Below, piece after piece: positions 53,336 through 64,000 of a stretch of 64,000 bases of DNA; position 1 is the stretch's first letter; each line of letters starts with the position of its first letter. The notes below the pieces were generated by a model, which was not told the DNA's origin, made no database searches, and saw only the letters and a program-made list of their open reading frames with translations. The DNA is from Fomitopsis serialis (taxonomy: Eukaryota; Basidiomycota; Agaricomycetes; Polyporales; Fomitopsidaceae). The stretch is from contig NW_025954979.1 of NCBI RefSeq assembly GCF_022376445.1, positions 1-64,000 on the forward strand, written 5' to 3'. Made by a program: the position numbers and the translations under genes.

Positions 53336-55798
53336 ATGGCCGTTTCACTTCTCTGGTCGCCAAACTCTGAGGGTGCCAAGAATGATCCCAAGGACACGGA
53401 AACAAGGAGAACAATGGGACGGTGACAGAGGTTGTGTCGTCCGCCGTGAAGGAAGTCGCAGACGCTACACCCAGTCCGACCGATTTGCTGCGGCACTTCG
53501 AACAGTCTGGTGTAGCACTTCCACCCGGCGCTCGTGTTGGCGATCCAAAGCTGAAGCAGCGCGAGCAAGAACCATTGAGTCTGTGGCAGTTAGGCAAGGT
53601 AGCGGCATTCGGAGCTGCGAAAGGTGAGCCTACATGGCTACTAGGATTGCTCATTCGTTACAAATACTTGCAAGATGAATGCTGAATGTCTGCGTCATTA
53701 GCTACTGAGCTCTTCTCCGAGCTGGTATACCACCATGTCTGGGGACCTCGGCGGAAGTCCTGGACTGTCGAGATGACCCTGCTCTCCGCACTGATGAGGA
53801 ACGTTGGGCAGCACACACATTGGGTGATATGGCAAGTCTCCGCCCACCATGATGATTAACCGGTCTGCTCATCTCGGCACCAAGTAGTCCCTGATACGCA
53901 TGCTCATGAGCACTAGCGGCTACATGCCCGTCTCATCCGACGCCCTCGTTACTCCGGTAACCTTCTCAGTCCGAAGGCGCAAGCTCCCTGGAATTCTTGT
54001 AGAGCTCGACGCTGCGGAGGATGGGAAGCGGGAGCTGTCTGGAGAGTGGGTGGTTGGAAAGCGTACTTGGCGAAGACTGCAGAAGGAATGGAGAGCGCAG
54101 CGCGGTCAGGCGAAGTCCGATGTTTCTGCTTCTGCCAAGGCACCTGCATCTCCGTCGCAAGAGCATCGGAGAAACGAGCGTGTTGTGTTGTACTTGCATG
54201 GCGGTAGGCTTCTTACTAACTGACAATCATCCTTGCTCACTGTATGCGTAGGTGCTTACTATGTCTGCAATGCCGCCTCACACCGCCTTATCACAATCCC
54301 GTTCGCGAAGTATCTGGACGCTCGCCTTTTCGGTAGGTAGTCTCTCCAGCCGGTTCAATGACCTGGGTGAAGCTGATATACGGTGTGTTAGCTCTCGACT
54401 ATAGATTAGCTCCAGAGACCCGTTTTCCAGGACCTTTGCATGACGCTGTCTCCGCATACCTACGCTTGGTAGATGATTTGCACATACCTCCTGAGAACGT
54501 CATCATCGCGGGAGATAGTGCAGGCGGCGGGCTGGCGCTTTCATTGCTCATGTACCTACGGGATAACGGCTTCACTTTACCTTCTGCTGCGATCTTTTTC
54601 TCTCCTTGGGTCGGTGAGTGATACTTAACTTCACTCACTTGCGTGTTGACCGTTAAACACTGTCGTGCAGACCTGACGATGAGCTGCGATTCGTGGGACA
54701 GCAATGCAGAGTACGATATTGTCCCAAGACCCGTTCCTGGCGATCACCTCAATCCCATCGCATGCTATCTCGGGGAACACATGGAGAAGTACCTTACCCA
54801 CCCTTACGCCAGCCCGCTCTTTGGCGACTTCAAGGGCCTGCCGCCCATGCTCATCCAATCCGGCGAATGCGAAGTGCTCCGTGACGAAATCACGCTCCTA
54901 GCGCACAAAGCAAAGTTGGCAGGCGTTGAAGTCCGACACGAGCTGTACGAAGATGCCGTGCATGTCTTCCAGGCGCTCCCGTTCCTCGAGACCGCCCAGC
55001 ATGCGTATTTTTCTTGTCGCGACTTCGTCTTGCACTTCCTCCCCCAGTTCAGAAGAAGACCCCACAAGAGCTCGCCGGCGCTACGGAACGCGGCCTGGAA
55101 GAGGAGATCGACACGGACGCACAGCGCGTTGTGCGCGGCGATGGCGTGGAGACGGCCTCGCGCAGCGAAGACATCGGCAGCGGGTCGAGCACAGAGCAGT
55201 CGCGCGAGCGGCCAGAGCTCAATGCCGACGCTCCCAGGGACGAGTCTCCAACAAGAAGCGACGAGGACCAGCCCAGCTGGAGCGCACAGTGGCCGACGCC
55301 GCCCGAGAGTGACGAGAGTGACGGGGAGGATGAGCATCTCAGGATGAAGCGCAAAAGGCAGTGACCGCTGCGAAGGTACACCCCCGCGAGTCCGAGAGGC
55401 AAAGGGCACATTCCGAGAGGCACAAGCTGCAAAACCGGCCCTCGCTCCGGCGGCTCCGGTCGACGTTCTCGTTCATTGCGGACGCGTCGTACCGCTCGGC
55501 GTCCGAGCTCGTCCAGACCGCGCCTGCACACCGCGGGGAACCCTCCTTCGAGCGGCAGCAGACCGCTGCGGCGAAATCGCGGGTGCGCACCCGGGGCGCG
55601 TCTATGCTGAGCATGACGTCGTCGAAGGCTCCGGTGCCGTCGCCGTCGCTGCGGAAGAAGTTCGACGAGAGCCATCCAGACATCCATTCGTTGATTCAAC
55701 AGTACGCGAGTTCGGGCCCTGCTCATGAGACGACAACGTTCAGGCCTGACGACACGCAACGGCGGCGGCGCTCGCGGACGCTTTCTTCGGCACGGTAG
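53336..55798 (+). CDS. Alpha/beta hydrolase, hormone-sensitive-lipase type, with long charged tail
   Basis: Exons: 53336-53623, 53702-53823, 53888-54203, 54252-54332, 54392-54613, 54671-55798. HSL-type esterases hydrolyse acyl esters. The oxyanion motif HGG spans exons 3/4 (VVLYLHGGAYY), followed by LDYRLAPETRFPGPLHDA, the nucleophile elbow IAGDSAGGGLALSL, FFSPWVDLTMSC, QSGECEVLRDE and the catalytic-His region YEDAVHVFQALPF. After LPQF the frame slips by one base near 55050 into an acidic stretch (KKTPQELAGATERGLEEEID), and by another near 55360 into a basic Ser/Arg-rich tail that has no ATG of its own at the join. With these and one in exon 1 (near 53400), the length is 2160 nt, 719 residues. 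The roughly 260-residue tail is unusual for the family. Confidence 0.85.
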
Positions 55799-56093
55799 GA
55801 CTTTGCTATTGCTGTAGGTATGAACAGATTCAGTCGGGACTTTTGCTCGCTCTGCTTGTCGCTTGGTTTGCCGCACGCACATCACCATTGTCTGAAGCCA
55901 GTGTATTCCATAGTCTCTTGCAAGTATGATACGTATAATAGCAGTGCATTGTAAGTATTAATGACTCATATATTCCGCATGCATGACAAGATGTAAAACA
56001 AGGACATGTAATATCTCTCCGTGCATACCAAGTCTCAACGATATCACTTGGCAGTGTCCTTTCGCCGCCGCGACGAGTTGTCCAATATGCGTG
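55799..56093. other. Convergent intergenic region
   Basis: 3' flanks of the hydrolase and ISC1 genes; nothing seen. Confidence 0.4.
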
Positions 56094-57607
56094 CTAACGA
56101 CCCTGGTGCTCGAGGAGACTGTCCCGGTAAATCTCCAGCTCCTCGATGACATTGGTGAGTGCGTTCACCTCCCATCGTCCGTAGACGAACCCGACGTAGA
56201 GGAAGGTAGTCGCCGCCCACGCCAAGAATACCGTGATGAATATGATGAGCGGGTTGAAGGAGGATGTGGGGAGCCACGCAGAGCCTACAAGGATCACCAG
56301 GAGAAGCAGGACGCACACGACGAAGACCGTCAGCTGGGAGCTTGCTCGGTACTGCGAGTAGCGATAGCACGCCGTGAGTGACTGAAGAATCTCAGTGATG
56401 GAGTCGGGTGAGAGTTTGCGTGGGGGTGCGGGCGCGGGGTTCGGCACTGTCGTGAGAACGAAGTTCGGGCCTGGGGGTTCCACGGGTGCTGGAATGTGGG
56501 TCTCCGACGGGTCTGCCAGGTCTCCGCCATCTGGGTGGCTGATCTCGAAGGTCGCTTCCAACCCAAAGTGATCTGAGAAAGAGAAGTTCGTGCTAGGGAT
56601 CCGCTCGGTGAAGACGACCCTCGTGTCCTTGACTCTGAGGATAGGCGTCTTTGCACTCGCTGGAGGGCTGCTTGGTTGGCGAAAGAAGACGTAGTCTAGT
56701 CGCTTGCCCTGGAACTTCCGTGCGATGGGTTCCAGGCGTTTCCCAGCGGAGAACGAGTTCAGAGGCGAGTCGGCCGTTATACCAAATATTCTCACTGCGT
56801 CCGAAGGAGACGGGACCCCGTTTGGTACGGCCGGGCTGTTCGGATGAGACTCTACCCACGCATCTCTGAGCGAGGCGTGGTCTTGGATGAGATTCATGGG
56901 GAGCGATGCTGGAGAACTATTGAAGTCGCCCGCAGCTATGACATAGCGTCCCACCTCGGCCGCCTGGCGCGCAAGCTTGGCCAGTTCCCAGGCATTGACT
57001 AGGCGGTGTGCCTGCAGGTGGAGAGGACCTGAGTCGCCACCGGGGGCGAAGAGCTGTGCTTCGTCAGCGAGGAGTCTTGTAAGTACAGGACCAACGACGT
57101 ACATGTGTATTGAAAACTTGGAGCTGGCCGAGAATTGGGTGCGCTATGAGCACACTTGCAGCGGCTTTCCCTACGAACCAGTCTCCTTGTATCACCTCGA
57201 TGGGCGAGCCGTTCAGGGAATACGGGTTGATGGTTGCACCAATGATAGGAAACCGGGAGAGAATAGCTAGCCCTGCTCCGAGCGCACCGCTAAACGCCAG
57301 CTGTCGTTAGTCACTGCCTGGAGTAGCTAACAATCGTACTCACCTGTAGAAGAACTTGGAGTAAGGCATCTGGTTGGAAACTGCCGTTCGAATCATCTCA
57401 AAATCTCCGTAAACCCATACTTCTTGCAGGGTTATTACATCGTAGTCGGAGGAGGCGAGGGCATGCGCAATTGCGGACATGCGCTCTGACCTGAACTTGG
57501 AGACATACTTCAGGCCCCTGGAGAAACCGGTCAGTCAACTAGGTGAAGACAAACTGTCTCACTTACCAGCAATTCAAAGTAAGGATACGCAGGCGATTCT
57601 CCGTCAT
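56094..57607 (-). CDS. ISC1: Inositol phosphosphingolipid phospholipase C (Isc1, neutral sphingomyelinase family)
   Basis: Exons (minus): 57607-57567, 57517-57344, 57289-57103, 57053-56094; 453 residues, intact. Isc1 cleaves inositol phosphosphingolipids to ceramide at ER/mitochondrial membranes. The Mg2+-dependent exonuclease-endonuclease-phosphatase fold is seen in LRILTLNCWGLKY, DVITLQEVWVYG, FNTHLFAPGGD, VIAAGDFNSSP and FSFSDHFGLEATFE. Two C-terminal membrane spans (LTVFVVCVLLLLVILVGSAW and PLIIFITVFLAWAATTFLYV) match the Isc1 layout. Intron 1 splits the Trp codon of NCW. Its start is 307 bp from that of the 57915 gene, which faces away. Confidence 0.93.
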
Positions 57608-57914
57608 CTTGGAGAAGAATGTCTAGTCGAGGTCGCCGCTATGCCAGTGTGTGCGACGGTGGCTGCAGTGTGCAGGGCCCGGCGTTCCGGGGCAGTCCCG
57701 GCAGAGGCTACTTATGACGCGCGGGCACATGACCGGCCGGGAAACGCGTTGTCGCGCGACGCGCGCAACTTGACAGGAACGCGGTCGCGCATCCATACAC
57801 AATCCTGCTCGACCTACAATACTACTCGCCCACACACAGACGTGACAGGCAATCGCTTCAGTACTGCACTCTTGGCAACTTACTAACGCGGCACAAACAT
57901 ATAAGGAATCCGTC
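57608..57914. promoter_or_regulatory. Bidirectional promoter, ISC1 / 57915 gene
   Basis: 307 bp between outward-facing starts. No distinct element recognised. Confidence 0.45.
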
Positions 57915-60900
57915 ATGGAATCTGAACAGAGAGAACTGGCTCTTCGCGCTCATATCCGTCATCTCTTGTTAGACTACTCTCTCAAGCATCTCACCACGAA
58001 TTATGTTACATGGAGCCAGAATGCTGTTGCAGAGGTGCTTGTTTTGTATAGTATCCTACCGGATGAAACTGATCGAAACACAGCTCCTTTCGGAAGGCTT
58101 GTCCTATGTGTCCACTACGGATCCTACAGACCCGCTATTTCCCACCGACCCATACGATAATTGTTGCGCATCTGGAACTCGAGGAGCTTGGACCTTACGA
58201 TGAAACGTGGAGAGCGGGAGCGAAGTGCTACAATTCATCAAGGGATTCAAGACGCATACCTCTGGGAAAGAACGACCTACCAAGAAGTGCTGGAACACTG
58301 ATCCCGACGGTACTTGTCTCCAACTTTCTCTCTCTATTTGCTGAATCATCGCCTTTAGCTGATCATGAAGCCTGGCTTATGCTCCGTCCAATGTCTCCCG
58401 TACTCTCTGCCATTTCGACGCGCCAGACACCCAAGCCAGGGTCGCGTACACAGACCACTCCGCGCAGTTGTGAAGAGATGGTGAAGTCCCACAACCTCAA
58501 TCAGTTCGCTCCGAGGAGCTTCCAGAGGAACCACCACCAAAGCTCCAAGATGCCCTGTACGCTTGCGCATACAGCCTGACTCCAACGACTAACATTGTCA
58601 CTGTTGTAGGGACCTGAAGATTGCGTTGGATGCGCAGACGCATAAGGACATGACAGCACTGTTTAAAACTGCCTCGGCTCTGTCAAGAGGCTCTGCTCGC
58701 CGTGATATGCATACGAGCCAGGGAATTTCTCCGAGCTGACTCTCCTCCTTTTGAGGTCCCACAACTTGATTCACCTCCCGTCTTTGCGAGGGATAGGTGG
58801 CCTGGCCACCAACTAGCTTCTGCAGCATATTCGGGCGCTCCCTCTGGCCTGGCCATTCTTCAAGACTTACCTTCCATCGTTCCTGCTGTCGTAGTCAATA
58901 AGGAAACGAGGAAGAAGAGCTATACAAACAGCATATGGTCGTCGTGGACGGTTGGCGTAAGTCTGGAGAAAGAGCGCGTTATCATATCGCTGATAGTACA
59001 CCTAACCGTTAGAGGCCTATGCTGTGCCATCTTCGCCGCAGAGCCCTGGTACCCCCTCCCTCGGAGATGGCTCGAGTGAAGTAGACGAGCTCTTTCTGCC
59101 TTCTCCACCCGACCATGGTCGGCCGTTAATCGAAGAACTGATGGGGGCGCAGCTCGGTGCGGACTCTCCAGATTTCGCCGTCCTGCCTTCTCATACGAAG
59201 TCGTTGAAATGGTTTCAGATGCAATCCAGATGCCAAGGTCGCAGAAGATTGGCGGTACACAGGAGAAGCCGAAGGCTCTCGGTCACGGGCAAAGGCGCGT
59301 CGGGCGCCCTTGCGCGCATTCAGCTGACGAGCCCTCACCTTGCTGACTATATGCGGTCCATACAGTCTGTCGTCTTTCCTCTCCCCGCTGAGACACCGGC
59401 ATGAATCGCTGGATCAAGCCAAGATCGTCACAACGCCGAAATCTCAGCCTTCGTCGCCGCATACATCCATCACCGCCTCCATGCTTGGGCAGCCGCCCAC
59501 AACTCTCGGCGTTGACGACGATCGTACTATGCACTTTGCATACGCTAATCCGCCCAGCGAGGGGTCAGATCCGGATACGAACGTCATACTGAGAAGGATC
59601 TATGGCGACGAACTGGTGACGGAAGATGTCTCACAGCTATTCATCAACGAAAAGCTGGACGAGAAAGACAGCTTGCTCATGGAGGGTGGGTCAAGGGGAT
59701 GTCACGCTCGACTGCTTGACTAATCAATCGTTCCCCTAGTTCCTATCATGCCCCCTCCGAATGAGCATGCACCTACCGCGATGTTCCTGCCGTGCCAGAC
59801 CACCGAGTTACTCGCTCCAGCAAAAGTCAAGCCCGGTCAACCTGACGACCATGCCGCTTCTCTTCCGTCGCAATCCGGTTATTTGAAGAAGGTCAAGGGC
59901 ATGCAAGCGCTGACCATCGAGCTGTCGTGGATGTAGGTTGATGGCCAACGGCTGCAACTCATGCTGATCGCTCCTGTTTCAGACCGTTTAAGTTTGGGTC
60001 GAGCGTTCCGAACGACGCCGCAGTAACTGGAGTGGCAGACAGCATCGAGAATGCTCTTACAGCTGAACTGCGACAAGAAGACCCTGGGCTGGTGTCCCAA
60101 CTCACTAACCTTCTTGAGAAGACTCTACGCCTGGAGGGTTTTGTGGATGATGAACAATCTATGCCTTCAACGCGCAAGTGCCTCGACGACAGCTCGGACT
60201 CGCTAGACCTTGGTGGCCAGGAAGCCGAAGTTGTTGATGTGGACATCGTCCTGACTAGAGACGAACGCAGGACTCTGCGGGCTCCTACGAGGACGATGAA
60301 GACCTTGGCTCTAGCGACAAAGAGAATGAGGAGTTCATGTATCCTCTACCTGAGGAAGAAGAAGGCCCTCCGCCGAAACGTGCCCGGACGTCCGATTGGG
60401 AGCGTCAGTTCTACGTCAGCGAACTAGAGCTCGAGGCCCCTACTAACGACTCCGGTGTCTTCTTGTCCTCTTCGGCGGCGATGTCCAACAACGACATCGG
60501 CGGCTTCGCCGGGATGGCCTACGCTGCAGAAGGCTACGAGGGTCCCCACACCGATGGAGACTTGTTCCTTGACATCGATCCAGTTCACGAACTGGGGTTT
60601 GCGTCTGATGCTAGAGCTGGTGGTATGCACCATTTCTCAGCTGGGAACACTGGTCCGCACCCGTCCCCGGTACCTGGGACGAATACCTTGCAATCCCAGC
60701 AGTCCTTGGAGCCCTATGATGCTGAAATGAATGCTCACTTACCTGCGCCTGTCATGAGCCTTTATGGCCAAGATGCTCCCATGACTGACAACGAGGTTAT
60801 TCCGGACCTTACTGGACCGAACATATCTCTCGGTGCCCCTCAGACGATCTCAAGGACATCTAGAGCGGCTGCGGCCTCAGCACGACCTTCGAGCGATCTC

Positions 60901-62089
60901 GCAGCACTTGGACTTAGATCTGCGACCATTGGCAATGGAACTTCTGCTATGGCTCCCCAAGACTCAGCAAACGTCTCCTCTGCTCGACGCTTTCTCGCTG
61001 GGTTTCTGGCCCTCATGGGCAAGAAACATGTGACTGTCGCCCCCTCTTCCAGCCCCCCTGCTCCGTCGAACATCAATCCTCTGGTCCAACTAGGCGGTGA
61101 TACCTCCGCATCGATGGACAGTTCTCCTCTCGTCGTACCTGTGGAACTACTTGATTCCGACACCCTATGCCTTGCTGAGTCTGAACTGCAACCTGCCATC
61201 ATGCATCGCTACATGGCATCTGTTGCACTGCTGCAGAAACGGGTTCTTGTCCGTGGCTTATTATCTCACCAGTGCTGCATCGACCTCATCGAGCGCGAAG
61301 ACCTCGGCGACGCCGATCTCATCCTGGATGTCGATACTGCCGTAACGTTTGCCTCACTGGCCGCTCTGCCCTCGCAGATTGATGCCATGTTAGCAAGACT
61401 GACTCGACTCTCTTGGCGGTACTCGCATACTCTAGTGGTCTTCGAAGCTTATCCGACTCGCTGTCATTCAATGTGACTCAGGCACCCGCGACCTGTACCA
61501 TATCCATTCTCTGCGGCTGTGATCAAGGCAGTCAAGAAGCTACGACGAGACTTGAGCATCGCTGAAGCATGCCAGACGAAGAAGGCTGGCTCGGCAATTC
61601 GGCTCGCGTTCGCCACTACAGTGGAAGAGGCCGCCTCGTATGCGCGATACTATGGGGACGATGCAGAGGCTCGGGATACCACGCAAGGGGCGTTGTGGGG
61701 AGCTCGCGAGTGGCTAGACTTCGATGAGCAAGAGGTGATGTGCCAGATCGCTGCACTCCTACTGCCTGTGTCTATGCTGATGCCTGGCTTGTTTAGGGCG
61801 AATACGATCTAGCAGGTGTAGATGGGATGAATGCGTTCGCAGCGTCAATCATCCTGTCGCAGATGAGACTCGACGATTTCCTCGACACCGGTCCCGAGGA
61901 TAGAGTGCAGTACTTCGGCCCTTACGTGGGACACGACCGGCTTGTGAGTGGTGAAACGTCATACCCTCCGAGTTCCGGTTCGCCGACATCGTGTAGGTTC
62001 GCTTCAACGAGGAACTGCAAATGCGCGCTCAAGCTGTAGAACTTACGTCTTCTTCTCCGAGTTCGCATGAAGCCTCAATGTCCATATAG
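57915..62089 (+). CDS. Long conserved fungal protein, possibly Zip2/SHOC1-like (XPF-type fold)
   Basis: Starts MESEQRELALRAHIRHLLLD. Protein-like segments follow in changing frames: LIETQLLSEGLSYVSTTDP (about 58060), DLKIALDAQTHKDMTALFK (58612), GDGSSEVDELFLPSPPDHG (about 59055), SDPDTNVILRRIYGDELVTE (about 59566), SIENALTAELRQEDPGLVSQ (about 60043), and a 1.1-kb open block 60337-61474 ending CCIDLIEREDLGDADLILD and SWRYSHTLVVFEAYP. Then come AAVIKAVKKLRRDLSIAEA and last exons modelled at about 61475-61734, 61797-61943 and 61997-62089. Several slips and a TGA at 61474 break it. The C-terminal part, with a loss-of-charge VVFEAY strand and a helix-hairpin-like end (MNAFAASIILSQMRLDDFL), recalls the nuclease-dead XPF fold of meiotic Zip2/SHOC1, but this is a guess. 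Exons before 60 kb are not resolved. Confidence 0.5.
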
Positions 62090-62153
62090 CGATGGACTGC
62101 TCTGGCATAGTTGTACAATCATATGCGATACAACCCCTGATGTACGTACATGC

Positions 62154-63441
62154 TTATTCGATCTGCAACTCCCAGAGCTCGTCGCTACGCTTGTTCGAGG
62201 AAAGCAGCCCGCCATGCATGACAATACGAGAAGTACCGTGCTCTACCCACGCGGCGGAGGCGAGCCAGCCCCTTCCTTCGGGCACCTTTGATTCGTCAGT
62301 GATGATCTTGGTCCACTGCCAACCATCCGTCTCCGAAGACGGCTTGTCCTTGGAGAGGAGCCAAGCGTCATTCCAGAAGGTCCCTGCACCCGCATGTCCC
62401 AACGAACTAGCATCCCTCTCTCCGTAGAAGAGGACTGCTAGAGCATGAGACAAGGAGGACGAGGAGGATTGGAAGGGTTGGAATCCATGGACAGATCGTG
62501 GGCCCGGGACGCCGTGCTCCGGGTCTGCAGCAGGCGTCACAGTGAGCCATTTGTCGTCTTTGACGACATATACATCGAGGATTCCAGCTTCCTTGGGGAG
62601 TTCGTATCCACTGAATCCTGTATGTGTGTTCAGACCCTTGCTCAGCGACTACATGATAGCCTTGATGACAAGCTCACCTCCGTATCTGATGAGCACAGGA
62701 CCGAACGGCTCGATGGTGTTTGCGACGAGAGAGGTACCACCTCTGGGCGGCTCTGGGGCAGAAGCTAACGTTTTCCACTTCTGCTGAGTGATGTCAAATG
62801 AGTGGAGACTGCTCAGTCGTCCGGTGGTCGGACATCCAGCATGGATGTACATCGTGTCCTTGAGAAGGTGCAGATTCAGTACGCAATGTAGAATGTAACT
62901 GTCGTTCTGGAGATGAACGCACATCGAGAATAGCAGTTGTATGGTAGCTTCTGGGTTCAGGTCCTCCTTCAGCGGGTAAGTGCTCCCAATCAACGCGCTC
63001 TTGACCAGTGACCAGTTGGCCCTTCCATACCCCTGCCTGTTCGTTGTCAAGCGGCGCCATATCTACGCCTCCACGACCTCCCCATATATACACGGCGTTA
63101 TCCTTCAACACCATTGACGGACCAACTCTGGGATTGGGGGCATCAAGATCTTTGTTGGCTGCATTGGTGTCTCCGAGTCGAGAAGGACTGAGTGTAGACC
63201 ATGTCTTCAAGCGATCGACGATGCGGCCCAACTCGCTACGCGATCCGAGGTCAACGACATGCATTGACCCCCGCGCCGCTTCGTTCTCTCCTTGCGAGAT
63301 CGCCGAATCGACAGGAACGCGTGGCTTCAGCTCACCACCATAAACGACGACCTGCCCAGAGTTCGTCGCTACGACACAGTGCGACGAACGAGCGCTGTAA
63401 GGACCTATAGCACGAAGCGACCATCGACCTATGGGTGGCAT
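62154..63441 (-). CDS. Kelch-repeat protein
   Basis: Exons (minus): 63441-62923, 62858-62678, 62617-62154; 387 residues, intact. Successive kelch blades carry the double-glycine signature: GQVVVYGGELKPRV, VYIWGGRGGVDMAPL, MYIHAGCPTTGRL, VLIRYGGFSGYELP, AVLFYGERDASSLG and RIVMHGGLLSS, each with downstream Trp (for example WKTLASAPEPPRGG, WLTVTPAAD). Six blades would make a closed propeller of the kind found in nitrile-specifier-like and cell-polarity proteins. There is no signal peptide or other domain, so it is probably a cytosolic scaffold. Only 64 bp separate its stop from that of the 57915 gene, which runs towards it. Confidence 0.88.
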
Positions 63442-64000
63442 GGTGGTAGAATGGAGCTACAGGACGCGCGGGAAGTTCAGGTTGAAACGTCGCAGTGATC
63501 GCACGACATTACATCGTCGAGGAACCCTGGGTGCATGGGCCTGCCAGTACCGCATCACAAGAACACTGACGTCGTGGACGTTTGATACACAAAACGCCTC
63601 AGAAGTTCACATTGGGAGTCGAGGAGCTGTCTTGTCTTTGCCGCATTCGCGTCAAGAGCTACTGACTGCATACAATATTGATCCGACGCGGACGCTTACA
63701 TTCAACGCTGTAGAAATACACCGGACGAGGCTGAGAGTACAACTTTCTGTTCTGTTAACCAATGGGGCGTGAACCTTGTACATAACGCCGTGAATCCGTT
63801 TCTGTGGACGGCCTGGATTCATCGACTGGATGCATACCAACCTACACCGTCTGCGCAGCGCGCGACGACACCTAGTTCAAGACGCTATGAGCATCCTGCG
63901 GGCAGCAGTCAACGAGACTGCTTAATCTTTACCATGGCATGCTTCCCGCCCGATGGAATTTGACGTTCTCTAGCTTGTTGGAAGTTTCGCAGAAGCTCCA
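63442..64000. other. Right-edge region with an unassigned plus-strand frame
   Basis: A plus-strand frame (63431-63772) contains EVHIGSRGAVLSLPHSRQEL and AYNIDPTRTLTFNAVEIHR and reads like protein, but its start overlaps the kelch start codon region. It may be the first exon of a gene that continues past the window, with true start after 63500. Family unknown. Confidence 0.3.

Overview
The window looks like nuclear DNA of a filamentous fungus, most likely a basidiomycete (Agaricomycete type). The reasons are dense genes on both strands, nearly all cut by GT-AG introns of about 45-80 bp, and a gene set typical of that group: a fused MoaA-MoaC cofactor protein, an EF-hand Agc1 carrier, an Nbr1 with many ZZ fingers, fungal BTB proteins and a small glycine/isoleucine-rich hydrophobic protein. 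I see no prokaryotic operon, CRISPR array, rRNA or tRNA.

Layout. 1-2.2 kb: tail of an HMG-box gene, then a decayed ARP2 fragment. 2.4-3.1 kb: repeat-rich, gene-free DNA. 3.4-9.9 kb: glycosyltransferase-like membrane protein, MoaA-MoaC fusion, GNAT acetyltransferase. 9.9-12 kb: unassigned. 12-18.5 kb, minus strand: amidase, TXNDC17-like thioredoxin, and a large secreted Thr/Gln-rich protein built from repeat exons. 19.1-24.8 kb, minus: Agc1 and Trm5. 25.2-29.6 kb: TatD-like hydrolase, Gos1 SNARE, small hydrophobic protein. 30.5-41.3 kb: BTB protein, Nbr1, 4-amino-4-deoxychorismate lyase, second BTB protein. 42.2-46.2 kb: RhoGEF-like protein and a small ORF. 46.2-49.4 kb: poor in genes. 49.7-55.8 kb: Rib7, methionine aminopeptidase 2, HSL-type hydrolase. 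56.1-63.4 kb: Isc1 phospholipase C, a long conserved protein (possibly Zip2/SHOC1-like), a kelch protein. The right edge has an unassigned ORF.

The genes are mostly housekeeping and do not form one pathway. Folate (ADC lyase), riboflavin (Rib7) and molybdenum cofactor (MoaA-MoaC) genes are present but scattered. Several close head-to-head pairs (Nbr1/ADC lyase, Rib7/MetAP2, Trm5/TatD, Isc1/57915 gene) probably share promoters.

One property colours every call. In ten otherwise well-conserved genes the reading frame slips repeatedly, and almost every slip equals one missing base. After I spliced each gene and added back the number of bases counted as missing, every coding length became a multiple of three. 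Other genes in the window are intact. This points to uncorrected single-base deletions in the assembly rather than mass pseudogenisation; only the ARP2 copy looks truly dead. All exon coordinates were worked out by eye from splice consensus plus protein similarity recalled from memory, so treat exact ends as models.
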